Below, one piece after another: positions 35,301-49,900 of a DNA stretch of 64,000 nucleotides. Where the stretch lies: contig NW_025316731.1 in the NCBI RefSeq assembly GCF_910594005.1, positions 20,001 through 84,000 of the forward strand. Reading direction: 5' to 3'. Both the position numbers and the translations under genes were made by a program. Within the stretch, counting starts at the first letter, position 1, and each line of letters opens with the position of its first letter. This DNA comes from Cervus elaphus. Lineage: Eukaryota > Chordata > Mammalia > Artiodactyla > Cervidae. The notes under the pieces were generated by a model. It worked only from the letters and a program-made list of their open reading frames with translations. It was not told where the DNA came from and made no database searches.

Positions 35301-38300
35301 TTTTTTTGCTCCTCGAATTTTTCACACCTTTTCATGCTAATGGTCTTTCTTTTTTTTTTTTTGCTCCTCGCATTTTTCACACCTTTTCATGCTCCTGGTC
35401 TTTCTTTTTTTTTTTTTTTTTTTCTCCTCGCATTTTTCACACCTTTTCATGCTCCTGGTCTTTCTTTCTTTTTTTTTTTTTTTTTGCTCCTCGCATTTTT
35501 CACACCTTTTCATGTTCCTGGTCTTTTTTTTTTTTTTTTTTTCTCCTCGCATTTTTCACACCTTTTCATGCTCCTGGTCTTTTTTTTTTTTTTTTGCTCC
35601 TCGAATTTTTCACACCTTTTCATGCTCCTCGCATTTTTCACAACTTTTCATGCTCGTCGCATTTTTCACACCTTTTCATGCTCCTGGACTTTCTTTTTTT
35701 TTTTTTTGCTCCCCGCATTTTTCACACCTTTTCATGCTCCTGGTCTTTCTTTTTTTTTTTTTTGCTCCTCGCATTTTTGACACCTTTTCATGCTCCTGGT
35801 CTTTCTTTTTTTTTTTTTGCTCCCCGCATTTTTGACACCTTTTCATGCTCCTGGTCTTTCTTTTTTTTTTTTTTTTTTTTTTGCTCCTCGCATTTTTCAC
35901 ACCTTTTCATGCTCCTGGTCTTTCTTTTTTTTTTTTTTTTTTTTTGCTCGTCGCATTTTTCTCTCCTTTTCATGTTCCTGGTGTTTTTTTTTTTTTTTTT
36001 TTTTTTGCTCCTCGCATTTTTGACACCTTTTCATGCTCCTGGTCTTTCTTTTTTTTTTTTTGCTCCTCGCATTTTTCACACCTTTTCATGCTCCTGGTCT
36101 TTCTTTTTTTTTTTTTTTTTTTTCTCCTCGCATTTTTCTCACCTTTTCATGTTCCTGGTCTTTCTTTCTTTCTTTTTTTTTTTTTTTTTTGCTCCTCGCA
36201 TTTTTCACACCTTTTCATGTTCCTGGTCTTTTTTTTTTTTTTTTTTCTCCTCGCATTTTTCACACCTTTTCATGCTCCTGGTCTTTTTTTTTTTTTTTTG
36301 CTCCTCGAATTTTTCACACCTTTTCATGCTCCTCGCATTTTTCACAACTTTTCATGCTCCTCGCATTTTTCACAACTTTTCATGCTCGTCGCATTTTTCA
36401 CACCTTTTCATGCTCCTGGTCTTTTTTTTTTTTTTTTTTTTGCTCCCCGAATTTTTCACACCTTTTCATGCTCCTAGTTTTTTTTTTTTTTTTTTTTGCT
36501 CCTCGAATTTTTCACACCTTTTCATGTTCCTCGCATTTTTCACACCTCTTCATGCTCCTCGCATTTTTCACAACTTTTCATGCTCGTCGCATTTTTCACA
36601 CCTTTTCATGCTCCTGGTCTTTCTTTTTTTTTTTTTTTGCTCCCCGCATTTTTCACACCTTTTCATGCTCCTGGTCTTTCTTTTTTTTTTTTGCTCCTCG
36701 CATTTTTCACACCTTTTCATGCTCCTGGTCTTTTTTTTTTTTTTCTCCCCTCGCATTTTTCACACCTTTTCATGCTCCTCGTCTTTTTTTTTTTTTTTTT
36801 TTGCTCCTCGAATTTTTCCCCCCTTTTCTTGCTCCTGGTTTTTTTTTTTTTTTTTTTTTTGCTCCTCGAATTTTTCACACCTTTTCATGCTCCTGGTTTT
36901 TTTTTTTTTTTTTTTGCTCCTCAAATTTTTCACCCCGTTTCATGCTCCTCGCATTTTTCACAACTTTTCATGCTCGTCGCATTTTTCACACCTTTTCATG
37001 CTCCTGGTCTTTCTTTTTTTTTTTTTGCTCCTCCCATTTTTCACACCTTTTCATGCTCCTGGTCTTTCTTTTTTTTTTTTTTGCTCCCCGCATTTTTCAC
37101 ACCTTTTCATGCTCCTGGTCTTTCTTTTTGTTTTTTTTTTTTTTTTGCTTCTCGCATTTTTCACACCTTTTCATGCTCCTGGTCTTTCTTTTTGTTTTTT
37201 TTTTTTTTTTTGCTCCTCGAATTTTTCACACCTTTTCATGTTCCTCGCATTTTTCACACCTCTTCATGCTCCTCGCATTTTTCACAACTTTTCATGCTCG
37301 TCGCATTTTTCACACCTTTTCATGCTCCTGGTCTTTCTTTTTTTTTTTTTTGCTTCTCGCGTTTTTCACACCTTTTCATGATCCTGGTCTTTTTTTTTTT
37401 TTTTGCTCCTCGCATTTTTCACACCTTTTCATGCTAATGGTCTTTCTTTTTTTTTTTTTCCTCCTCGCATTTTTCACACCTTTTCATACTCCTGGTCTTT
37501 CTTTTTTTTTTTTTTTTTTTCTCCTCGCATTTTTCACACCTTTTCATGCTCCTGGTCTTTCTTTCTTTCTTTTTTTTTTTTTTTTGCTCCTCGCATTTTT
37601 CACACCTTTTCATGTTCCTGGTCTTTTTTTTTTTTTTTTCTCCTCGCATTTTTCACACCTTTTCATGCTCCTGGTCTTTTTTTTTTTTTTTTTTTTTTGC
37701 TCCTCGCATTTTTGACACCTTTTCATGCTCCTGGTCTTTCTTTTTTTTTTTTTGCTCGTCGCATTTTTCACACCTTTTCATGCTCCTGGTCTTTCTTTTT
37801 TTTTTTTTTTTTTTTTTTCTCCTCGCTTTTTTCTCCCCTTTTCTTGTTCCTGGTCTTTTTTTTTTTTTTTTTTTTTTTGCTCCTCGCATTTTTGACACCT
37901 TTTCATGCTCCTGGTCTTTCTTTTTTTTTTTTTGCTCCCCGCATTTTTGACACCTTTTCATGCTCCTGGTCTTTCTTTTTTTTTTTTTTTTTTTTTTTGC
38001 TCCTCGCATTTTTCACACCTTTTCATGCTCCTGGTCTTTCTTTTTTTTTTTTTTTCCTCGCATTTTTCACACCTTTTCATGCTCCTGGTCTTTTTTTTTT
38101 TTTTCTCCTCGCATTTTTCACACCTTTTCATGCTCCTGGTCTTTTTTTTTTTTTTTTTTTTTGCTCCTCGAATTTTTCACACCTTTTCATGTTCCTCGCA
38201 TTTTTCACACCTCTTCATGCTCCTCGCATTTTTCACAACTTTTCATGCTCGTCGCATTTTTCACACCTTTTCATGCTCCTGGTCTTTCTTTTTTTTTTTT

Positions 38301-41300
38301 TTTTTTTTTGCTTCTCGCGTTTTTCACACCTTTTCATGCTCCTGGTCTTTTTTTTTTTTTTACTCCTCGAATTTTTCACACCTTTTCATGCTAATGGTCT
38401 TTCTTTTTTTTTTTTTGCTCCTCGCATTTTTCACACCTTTTCATGCTCCTGGTCTTTCTTTTTTTTTTTTTTTTTTTCTCCTCGCATTTTTCACACCTTT
38501 TCATGCTCCTGGTCTTTCTTTCTTTTTTTTTTTTTTTTTGCTCCTCGCATTTTTCACACCTTTTCATGTTCCTGGTCTTTTTTTTTTTTTTTTTTCTCCT
38601 CGCATTTTTCACACCTCTTCATGCTCCTCGCATTTTTCACAACTTTTCATGCTCGTCGCATTTTTCACACCTTTTCATGCTCCTGGTCTTTCTTTTTTTT
38701 TTTTTTTTTTTTTGCTTCTCGCGTTTTTCACACCTTTTCATGCTCCTGGTCTTTTTTTTTTTTTTACTCCTCGAATTTTTCACACCTTTTCATGCTAATG
38801 GTCTTTCTTTTTTTTTTTTTGCTCCTCGCATTTTTCACACCTTTTAATGCTCCTGGTCTTTTTTTTTTTTTTTGCTCCTCGAATTTTTCACACCTTTTCA
38901 TGCTTCTCGCGTTTTTCACACCTCTTCATGCTCCTCGCATTTTTCACAACTTTTCATGCTCGTCGCATTTTTCACACCTTTTCATGCTCCTGGTTTTTTT
39001 TTTTTTTTTTGCTCCTCAAATTTTTCACACCGTTTCATGCTCCTCGCATTTTTCACAACTTTTCATGCTCGTCGCATTTTTCACACCTTTTCATGCTCCT
39101 GGTCTTTTTTTTTTTTTTTTTTTTGCTCCCCGAATTTTTCACACCTTTTCATGCTCCTAGTTTTTTTTTTTTTTTTTTTTGCTCCTCGAATTTTTCACAC
39201 CTTTTCATGTTCCTCGCATTTTTCACACCTCTTCATGCTCCTCGCATTTTTCACAACTTTTCATGCTCGTCGCATTTTTCACACCTTTTCATGCTCCTGG
39301 TCTTTCTTTTTTTTTTTTTTGCTTCTCGCGTTTTTCACACCTTTTCATGATCCTGGTCTTTTTTTTTTTTTTTGCTCCTCGCATTTTTCACACCTTTTCA
39401 TGCTAATGGTCTTTCTTTTTTTTTTTTTCCTCCTCGCATTTTTCACACCTTTTCATACTCCTGGTCTTTCTTTTTTTTTTTTTTTTTTTTCTCCTCGCAT
39501 TTTTCACACCTTTTCATGCTCCTGGTCTTTCTTTCTTTCTTTTTTTTTTTTTTTTGCTCCTCGCATTTTTCACACCTTTTCATGTTCCTGGTCTTTTTTT
39601 TTTTTTTTTCTCCTCGCATTTTTCCCACCTTTTCATGCTCCTGGTCTTTTTTTTTTTTTTTTTTTTTTTGCTCCTCGCATTTTTGACACCTTTTCATGCT
39701 CCTGGTCTTTCTTTTTTTTTTTTTGCTCGTCGCATTTTTCACACCTTTTCATGCTCCTGGTCTTTCTTTTTTTTTTTTTTTTTTTTTTTTTTCCTCGCAT
39801 TTTTCACACCTTTTCATGCTCCTGGCCTTTTTTTTTTTTTTCTCCTCGCAATTTTCACACCTTTTCATGCTCCTGGTCTTTTTTTTTTTTTTTTTTTTGC
39901 TCCTCGAATTTTTCACACCTTTTCATGTTCCTCGCATTTTTCACCCCTCTTCATGCTCCTCGCATTTTTCACAACTTTTCATGCTCGTCGCATTTTTCAC
40001 ACCTTTTCATGCTCCTGGTCTTTCTTTTTTTTTTTTTTTTTTTTTGCTTCTCGCGTTTTTCACACCTTTTCATGCTCCTGGTCTTTTTTTTTTTTTTACT
40101 CCTCGAATTTTTCACACCTTTTCATGCTAATGGTCTTTCTTTTTTTTTTTTTGCTCCTCGCATTTTTCACACCTTTTCATGCTCCTGGTCTTTCTTTTTT
40201 TTTTTTTTTTTTTCTCCTCGCATTTTTCACACCTTTTCCTGCTCCTGGTCTTTCTTTCTTTTTTTTTTTTTTTCTGCTCCTCGCATTTTTCACACCTTTT
40301 CATGTTCCTGGTCTTTTTTTTTTTTTTTTTTTCTCCTCGCATTTTTCACACCTCTTCATGCTCCTCGCATTTTTCACAACTTTTCATGCTCGTCGCATTT
40401 TTCACACCTTTTCATGCTCCTGGTCTTTCTTTTTTTTTTTTTTTTTTTTTGCTTCTCGCGTTTTTCACACCTTTTCATGCTCCTGGTCTTTTTTTTTTTT
40501 TTACTCCTCGAATTTTTCACACCTCTTCATGCTCCTCGCATTTTTCACAACTTTTCATGCTCGTCGCATTTTTCACACCTTTTCATGCTCCTGGTCTTTC
40601 TTTTTTTTTTTTTTTTTTTTTGCTTCTCGCATTTTTCACACCTTTTCATGCTCCTGGTCTTTCTTTTTTTTTTTTTTTTTTTTTTGCTTCTCGCGTTTTT
40701 CACACCTTTTCATGTTCCTGGTCTTTTTTTTTTTTTTTTTTTCTCCTCGCATTTTTCACACCTCTTCATGCTCCTCGCATTTTTCACAACTTTTCATGCT
40801 CGTCGCATTTTTCACACCTTTTCATGCTCCTGGTCTTTCTTTTTTTTTTTTTTTTTTTTTTGCTTCTCGCGTTTTTCACACCTTTTCATGCTCCTGGTCT
40901 TTTTTTTTTTTTTTGCTCCTCGAATTTTTCACACCTTTTCATGCTTCTCGCGTTTTTCACACCTCTTCATGCTCCTCGCATTTTTCACAACTTTTCATGC
41001 TCGTCGCATTTTTCACACCTTTTCATGCTCCTGGTTTTTTTTTTTTTTTTTGCTCCTCAAATTTTTCCCCCCGTTTCATGCTCCTCGCATTTTTCACAAC
41101 TTTTCATGCTCGTCGCATTTTTCACACCTTTTCATGCTCTTGGTCTTTTTTTTTTTTTTTTTTTTGCTCCCCGAATTTTTCACACCTTTTCATGCTCCTA
41201 GTTTTTTTTTTTTTTTTTTTTTGCTCCCCGAATTTTTCACACCTTTTCATGCTCCTAGTTTTTTTTTTTTTTTTTTTTTTGCTCCTCGAATTTTTCACAC

Positions 41301-44300
41301 CTTTTCATGTTCCTCGCATTTTTCACACCTCTTCATGCTCCTCGCATTTTTCACAACTTTTCATGCTCGTCGCATTTTTCACACCTTTTCATGCTCCTGG
41401 TCTTTCTTTTTTTTTTTTTTTGCTCCCCGCATTTTTCACACCTTTTCCTGCTCCTGGTCTTTCTTTTTTTTTTTTGCTCCTTGCATTTTTCACACCTTTT
41501 CATGCTCCTGGTCTTTTTTTTTTTTTTCTCCCCTCGCATTTTTCACACCTTTTCATGCTCCTCGTCTTTTTTTTTTTTTTTTTTTGCTCCTCGAATTTTT
41601 CACCCCTTTTCATGCTCCTGGTTTTTTTTTTTTTTTTTTTTTGCTCCTCGTTTTTTTCACACCTTTTCTTGCTCCTGGTTTTTTTTTTTTTTTTTTTGCT
41701 CCTCAAATTTTTCACCCCGTTTCATGCTCCTCGCATTTTTCACAACTTTTCATGCTCGTCGCATTTTTCACACCTTTTCATGCTCCTGGTCTTTCTTTTT
41801 TTTTTTTTGCTCCTCCCATTTTTCACACCTTTTCATGCTCCTGGTCTTTCTTTTTTTTTTTTTTGCTCCCCGCATTTTTCACACCTTTTCATGCTCCTGG
41901 TCTTTCTTTTTGTTTTTTTTTTTTTTTTTGCTTCTCGCTTTTTTCACACCTTTTCATGCTCCTGGTCTTTCTTTTTGTTTTTTTTTTTTTTTTTTGCTCC
42001 TCGAATTTTTCACACCTTTTCATGTTCCTCGCATTTTTCACACCTCTTCATGCTCCTCGCATTTTTCACAACTTTTCATGCTCCTGGTCTTTCTTTTTTT
42101 TTTTTTTTTTTTTTGCTCCTCGCATTTTTCACACCTTTTCATGTTCCTGGTCTTTTTTTTTTTTTTTTTTTTTTGCTCCTCGCATTTTTGACACCTTTTC
42201 ATGCTCCTGGTCTTTCTTTTTTTTTTTTTGCTCCCCGCATTTTTGACACCTTTTCATGCTCCTGGTCTTTCTTTTTTTTTTTTTTTTTTTTTTGCTCCTC
42301 GCATTTTTCACACCTTTTCATGCTCCTGGTCTTTCTTTTTTTTTTTTTTTTTTCCTCGCATTTTTCACACATTTTCATGCTCCTGGTCTTTTTTTTTTTT
42401 TTCTCCTCGCATTTTTCACACCTTTTCATGCTCCTGGTCTTTTTTTTTTTTTTTTTTTTGCTCCTCGAATTTTTCACACCTTTTCATGTTCCTCGCATTT
42501 TTCACACCTCTTCATGCTCCTCGCATTTTTCACAACTTTTCATGCTCGTCGCATTTTTCACACCTTTTCATGCTCCTGGTCTTTCTTTTTTTTTTTTTTT
42601 TTTTTTGCTTCTCGCGTTTTTCACACCTTTTCATGCTCCTGGTCTTTTTTTTTTTTTTACTCCTCGAATTTTTCACACCTTTTCATGCTAATGGTCTTTC
42701 TTTTTTTTTTTTTTCTCCTCGCATTTTTCACACCTTTTCATGCTCCTGGTCTTTCTTTTTTTTTTTTTTTTTTTTTGCTTCTCGCGTTTTTCACACCTTT
42801 TCATGCTCCTGGTCTTTTTTTTTTTTTTACTCCTCGAATTTTTCACACCTTTTCATGCTAATGGTCTTTCTTTTTTTTTTTTTGCTCCTCGCATTTTTCA
42901 CACCTTTTCATGCTCCTGGTCTTTTTTTTTTTTTTACTCCTCGAATTTTTCACACCTTTTCATGCTAATGGTCTTTCTTTTTTTTTTTTTGCTCCTCGCA
43001 TTTTTCACACCTTTTCATGCTCCTGGTCTTTCTTTTTTTTTTTTTTTTTTTTCTCCTCTCATTTTTCACACCTTTTCATGCTCCTTGTCTTTCTTTCTTT
43101 TTTTTTTTTTTTTTGCTCCTCGCATTTTTCACACCTTTTCATGTTCCTGGTCTTTTTTTTTTTTTTTTTTCTCCTCGCATTTTTCACACCTTTTCATGCT
43201 CCTGGTCTTTTTTTTTTTTTTTGCTCCTCGAATTTTTCACACCTTTTCATGCTCCTCGCATTTTTCACAACTTTTCATGCTCGTCGCATTTTTCACACCT
43301 TTTCATGCTCCTGGACTTTCTTTTTTTTTTTTTTGCTCCCCGCATTTTTCACACCTTTTCATGCTCCTGGTCTTTCTTTTTTTTTTTTTTGCTCCTCGCA
43401 TTTTTGACACCTTTTCATGCTCCTGGTCTTTCTTTTTTTTTTTTTGCTCCCCGCATTTTTGACACCTTTTCATGCTCCTGGTCTTTCTTTTTTTTTTTTT
43501 TTTTTCCTCGCATTTTTCACACCTTTTCATGCTCCTGGTCTTTTTTTTTTTTTCTCCTCGCATTTTTCACACCTTTTCATGCTCCTGGTCTTTTTTTTTT
43601 TTTTTTTTTGCTCCTCGAATTTTTCACACCTTTTCATGTTCCTCGCATTTTTCACACCTCTTCATGCTCCTCGCATTTTTCACAACTTTTCATGCTCGTC
43701 GCATTTTTCACACCTTTTCATGCTCCTGGTCTTTCTTTTTTTTTTTTTTTTTTTTTGCTTCTCGCGTTTTTCACACCTTTTCATGCTCCTGGTCTTTTTT
43801 TTTTTTTTGCTCCTCGCATTTTTCACACCTTTTCATGCTAATGGTCTTTCTTTTTTTTTTTTTGCTCCTCGCATTTTTCACACCTTTTCATGCTCCTGGT
43901 CTTTCTTTTTTTTTTTTTTTTTTTTCTCCTCGCCTTTTTCTCACCTTTTCATGCTCCTGGTCTTTCTTTCTTTCTTTTTTTTTTTTTTTTTGCTCCTCGC
44001 ATTTTTCACACCTTTTCATGTTCCTGGTCTTTTTTTTTTTTTTTTTCTCCTCGCATTTTTCACACCTTTTCATGCTCCTGGTCTTTTTTTTTTTTTTTGC
44101 TCCTCGAATTTTTCACACCTTTTCATGCTCCTCGCATTTTTCACAACTTTTCATGCTCGTCGCATTTTTCACACCTTTTCATGCTCCTGGTCTTTCTTTT
44201 TTTTTTTTTTGCTCCTCGCATTTTTCACACCTTTTCATGCTCCTGGTCTTTTTTTTTTTTTTGCTCCTCGCATTTTTCACACCTTTTCATGCTCCTGGTT

Positions 44301-46936
44301 TTTTTTTTTTTTTTTTGCTCCTCAAATTTTTCACCCCGTTTCATGCTCCTCGCATTTTTCACAACTTTTCATGCTCGTCGCATTTTTCACACCTTTTCAT
44401 GCTCCTGGTCTTTCTTTTTTTTTTTTTTTTTTTTTGCTTCTCGCGTTTTTCACACCTTTTCATGCTCCTGGTCTTTTTTTTTTTTTTACTCCTCGAATTT
44501 TTCACACCTTTTCATGCTAATGGTCTTTCTTTTTTTTTTTTTGCTCCTCGCATTTTTCACACCTTTTCCTGCTCCTGGTCCTTCTTTTTTTTTTTTTTTT
44601 TTTCTCCTCGCATTTTTCACCCCTTTTCATGCTCCTGGTCTTTCTTTCTTTTTTTTTTTTTTTTTGCTCCTCGCATTTTTCACACCTTTTCATGCTCCTG
44701 GTCTTTTTTTTTTTTTTTTTTCTCCTCGCATTTTTCACACCTCTTCATGCTCCTCGCATTTTTCACAACTTTTCATGCTCGTCGCATTTTTCACACCTTT
44801 TCATGCTCCTGGTCTTTCTTTTTTTTTTTTTTTTTTTTTTGCTTCTCGCGTTTTTCACACCTTTTCATGCTCCTGGTCTTTTTTTTTTTTTTACTCCTCG
44901 AATTTGTCACACCTTTTCATGCTAATGGTCTTTCTTTTTTTTTTTTTGCTCCTCGCATTTTTCACACCTTTTAATGCTCCTGGTCTTTTTTTTTTTTTTT
45001 GCTCCTCGAATTTTTCACACCTTTTCATGCTTCTCGCGTTTTTCACACCTCTTCATGCTCCTCGCATTTTTCACAACTTTTCATGCTCGTCGCATTTTTC
45101 ACACCTTTTCATGCTCCTGGTTTTTTTTTTTTTTTTTGCTCCTCAAATTTTTCACCCCGTTTCATGCTCCTCGCATTTTTCACAACTTTTCATGCTCGTC
45201 GCATTTTTCACACCTTTTCATGCTCTTGGTCTTTTTTTTTTTTTTTTTTTGCTCCCCGAATTTTTCACACCTTTTCATGCTCCTAGTTTTTTTTTTTTTT
45301 TTTTTTGCTCCCCGAATTTTTCACACCTTTTCATGCTCCTAGTTTTTTTTTTTTTTTTTTTTGCTCCTCGAATTTTTCACACCTTTTCATGTTCCTCGCA
45401 TTTTTCACACCTCTTCATGCTCCTCGCATTTTTCACAACTTTTCATGCTCGTCGCATTTTTCACACCTTTTCATGCTCCTGGTCTTTCTTTTTTTTTTTT
45501 TTTGCTCCCCGCATTTTTCACACCTTTTCATGCTCCTGGTCTTTCTTTTTTTTTTTTGCTCCTCGCATTTTTCACACCTTTTCATGCTCCTGGTCTTTTT
45601 TTTTTTTTTCTCCCCTCGCATTTTTCACACCTTTTCATGCTCCTCGTCTTTTTTTTTTTTTTTTTTTGCTCCTCGAATTTTTCACACCTTTTCATGCTCC
45701 TGGTTTTTTTTTTTTTTTTTTTTTTGCTCCTCGAATTTTTCACACCTTTTCATGCTCCTGGTTTTTTTTTTTTTTTTTTTGCTCCTCAAATTTTTCACCC
45801 CGTTTCATGCTCCTCGCATTTTTCACAACTTTTCATGCTCGTCGCATTTTTCACACCTTTTCATGCTCCTGGTCTTTCTTTTTTTTTTTTTGCTCCTCCC
45901 ATTTTTCACACCTTTTCATGCTCCTGGTCTTTCTTTTTTTTTTTTTTGCTCCCCGCATTTTTCACACCTTTTCATGCTCCTGGTCTTTCTTTTTGTTTTT
46001 TTTTTTTTTTTTGCTTCTCGCATTTTTCACACCTTTTCATGCTCCTGGTCTTTCTTTTTGTTTTTTTTTTTTTTTTTTGCTCCTCGAATTTTTCACACCT
46101 TTTCATGTTCCTCGCATTTTTCACACCTCTTCATGCTCCTCGCATTTTTCACAACTTTTCATGCTCGTCGCATTTTTCACACCTTTTCATGCTCCTGGTC
46201 TTTCTTTTTTTTTTTTTTGCTTCTCGCGTTTTTCACACCTTTTCATGATCCTGGTCTTTTTTTTTTTTTTTGCTCCTCGCATTTTTCACACCTTTTCATG
46301 CTAATGGTCTTTCTTTTTTTTTTTTTCCTCCTCGCATTTTTCACACCTTTTCATACTCCTGGTCTTTCTTTTTTTTTTTTTTTTTTTTCTCCTCGCATTT
46401 TTCACACCTTTTCTTGCTCCTGGTCTTTCTTTCTTTCTTTTTTTTTTTTTTTTTTGCTCCTCGCATTTTTCACACCTTTTCATGTTCCTGGTCTTTTTTT
46501 TTTTTTTTTCTCCTCGCATTTTTCACACCTTTTCATGCTCCTGGTCTTTTTTTTTTTTTTTTTTTTTTTGCTCCTCGCATTTTTGACACCTTTTCATGCT
46601 CCTGGTCTTTCTTTTTTTTTTTTTGCTCCTCGCATTTTTCACACCTTTTCATGCTCCTGGTCTTTCTTTTTTTTTTTTTTTTTTTTTGCTCCTCGCATTT
46701 TTCACACCTTTTTATGTTCCTGGTCTTTTTTTTTTTTTTTTTTTTTTGCTCCTCGCATTTTTGACACCTTTTCATGCTCCTGGTCTTTCTTTTTTTTTTT
46801 TTGCTCCCCGCATTTTTGACACCTTTTCATGCTCCTGGTCTTTCTTTTTTTTTTTTTTTTTTTTTTTTGCTCCTCGCATTTTTCACACCTTTTCATGCTC
46901 CTGGTCTTTCTTTTTTTTTTTTTTTTTTTTTTTTTT
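35301..46936 (+). repeat. Transitional mosaic domain
   Basis: This segment regains the TTTTTGACACC monomers and TGCTAATGG spacers absent from the central domain. Short modules recur: the TGATCCTGG / TGCTAATGG / CATACTCC series at 37,378, 39,347 and 46,247 (offsets about 1,969 and 6,898); a CTTCTCGCG module at 38,905, 40,946 and 45,031; and a paired CTAGTT spacer at 41,208 and 41,255, matching 45,283 and 45,339 (offset about 4,084). Its right part contains the truncated unit R0. No non-repeat DNA is present. Confidence 0.8.
42354..44413 (+). repeat. Higher-order unit R0 (truncated)
   Basis: About 2.06 kb equivalent to the first part of R1 at an offset of 4,581-4,583 bp. The first CCTCGCA monomer is at 42,354 and 46,937, TTACTCCTCGAA at about 42,829 and 47,412, and GGACTTTC at about 43,315 and 47,896. 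Similarity ends at about 44,413, where R1 continues into the TTTTTAACACG monomer and R0 does not. The TTTTTAACACG marker never occurs left of 49 kb, so R0 either predates that part of the unit or lost it. Confidence 0.8.
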
Positions 46937-49900
46937 CCTCGCATTTTTCACACCTTTTCATGCTCCTGGTCTTTTTTTTTTTTTTCTCCTCGCATTTTTC
47001 ACACCTTTTCATGCTCCTGGTCTTTTTTTTTTTTTTTTTTTTGCTCCTCGAATTTTTCACACCTTTTCATGTTCCTCGCATTTTTCACACCTCTTCATGC
47101 ACCTCGCATTTTTCACAACTTTTCATGCTCGTCGCATTTTTCACACCTTTTCATGCTCCTGGTCTTTCTTTTTTTTTTTTTTTTTTTTTTGCTTCTCGCG
47201 TTTTTCACACCTTTTCATGCTCCTGGTCTTTTTTTTTTTTTTACTCCTCGAATTTTTCACACCTTTTCATGCTAATGGTCTTTCTTTTTTTTTTTTTGCT
47301 CCTCGCATTTTTCACACCTTTTCATGCTCCTGGTCTTTCTTTTTTTTTTTTTTTTTTTTGCTTCTCGCGTTTTTCACACCTTTTCATGCTCCTGGTCTTT
47401 TTTTTTTTTTTACTCCTCGAATTTTTCACACCTTTTCATGCTAATGGTCTTTCTTTTTTTTTTTTTGCTCCTCGCATTTTTCACACCTTTTCATGCTCCT
47501 GGTCTTTTTTTTTTTTTTACTCCTCGAATTTTTCACACCTTTTCATGCTAATGGTCTTTCTTTTTTTTTTTTTGCTCCTCGCATTTTTCACACCTTTTCA
47601 TGCTCCTGGTCTTTCTTTTTTTTTTTTTTTTTTTCTCCTCGCATTTTTCACACCTTTTCATGCTCCTGGTCTTTCTTTCTTTTTTTTTTTTTTTTTGCTC
47701 CTCGCATTTTTCACACCTTTTCATGTTCCTGGTCTTTTTTTTTTTTTTTTTTCTCCTCGCATTTTTCACACCTTTTCATGCTCCTGGTCTTTTTTTTTTT
47801 TTTTGCTCCTCGAATTTTTCACACCTTTTCATGCTCCTCGCATTTTTCACAACTTTTCATGCTCGTCGCATTTTTCACACCTTTTCATGCTCCTGGACTT
47901 TCTTTTTTTTTTTTTTGCTCCCCGCATTTTTCACACCTTTTCATGCTCCTGGTCTTTCTTTTTTTTTTTTTTGCTCCTCGCATTTTTGACACCTTTTCAT
48001 GCTCCTGGTCTTTCTTTTTTTTTTTTTGCTCCCCGCATTTTTGACACCTTTTCATGCTCCTGGTCTTTCTTTTTTTTTTTTTTTTTTCCTCGCATTTTTC
48101 ACACCTTTTCATGCTCCTGGTCTTTTTTTTTTTTTCTCCTCGCATTTTTCACACCTTTTCATGCTCCTGGTCTTTTTTTTTTTTTTTTTTTGCTCCTCGA
48201 ATTTTTCACACCTTTTCATGTTCCTCGCATTTTTCACACCTCTTCATGCTCCTCGCATTTTTCACAACTTTTCATGCTCGTCGCATTTTTCACACCTTTT
48301 CATGCTCCTGGTCTTTCTTTTTTTTTTTTTTTTTTTTTTGCTTCTCGCGTTTTTCACACCTTTTCATGCTCCTGGTCTTTTTTTTTTTTTTGCTCCTCGC
48401 ATTTTTCACACCTTTTCATGCTAATGGTCTTTCTTTTTTTTTTTTTGCTCCTCGCATTTTTCACACCTTTTCATGCTCCTGGTCTTTCTTTTTTTTTTTT
48501 TTTTTTTTCTCCTCGCATTTTTCACACCTTTTCATGCTCCTGGTCTTTCTTTCTTTTTTTTTTTTTTTTTTTTTTGCTCCTCGCATTTTTCACACCTTTT
48601 CATGTTCCTGGTCTTTTTTTTTTTTTTTTTCTCCTCGCATTTTTCACACCTTTTCATGCTCCTGGTCTTTTTTTTTTTTTTTGCTCCTCGAATTTTTCAC
48701 ACCTTTTCATGCTCCTCGCATTTTTCACAACTTTTCATGCTCGTCGCATTTTTCACACCTTTTCATGCTCCTGGTCTTTCTTTTTTTTTTTTTTGCTCCT
48801 CGCATTTTTCACACCTTTTCATGCTCCTGGTCTTTTTTTTTTTTTTGCTCCTCGCATTTTTCACACCTTTTCATGCTCCTGGTTTTTTTTTTTTTTTTTG
48901 CTCCTCAAATTTTTCACCCCGTTTCATGCTCCTCGCATTTTTCACAACTTTTCATGCTCGTCGCATTTTTCACACCTTTTCATGCTCCTGGTCTTTTTTT
49001 TTTTTTTTTTGCTCCCCGAATTTTTAACACGTTTTCATGCTCCTGGTTTTTTTTTTTTTTTTTTTTTGCTCCTCGAATTTTTCACACCTTTTCATGTTCC
49101 TCGCATTTTTCACACCTCTTCATGCTCCTCGCATTTTTCACAACTTTTCATGCTCGTCGCATTTTTCACACCTTTTCATGCTCCTGGTCTTTCTTTTTTT
49201 TTTTTTTTGCTCCCCGCATTTTTCACACCTTTTCATGCTCCTGGTCTTTCTTTTTTTTTTTTGCTCCTCGCATTTTTCACACCTTTTCATGCTCCTGGTC
49301 TTTTTTTTTTTTTCTCCCCTCGCATTTTTCACAGCTTTTCATGCTCCTGGTCTTTTTTTTTTTTTTTTTTTTGCTCCTCGAATTTTTCACACCTTTTCTT
49401 GCTCCTGGTTTTTTTTTTTTTTTTTTTTTTGCTCCTCGAATTTTTCACACCTTTTCATGCTCCTGGTTTTTTTTTTTTTTTTTTTTTGCTCCTCAAATTT
49501 TTCACCCCGTTTCATGCTCCTCGCATTTTTCACAACTTTTCATGCTCGTCGCATTTTTCACACCTTTTCATGCTCCTGGTCTTTCTTTTTTTTTTTTGCT
49601 CCTCCCATTTTTCACACCTTTTCATGCTCCTGGTCTTTCTTTTTTTTTTTTTTGCTCCCCGCATTTTTCACACCTTTTCATGCTCCTGGTCTTTCTTTTT
49701 GTTTTTTTTTTTTTTTTGCTTCTCGCATTTTTCACAACTTTTCATGCTCCTGGTCTTTCTTTTTGTTTTTTTTTTTTTTTTTGCTCCTCGAATTTTTCAC
49801 ACCTTTTCATGTTCCTCGCATTTTTCACACCTCTTCATGCTCCTCGCATTTTTCACAACTTTTCATGCTCGTCGCATTTTTCACACCTTTTCATGCTCCT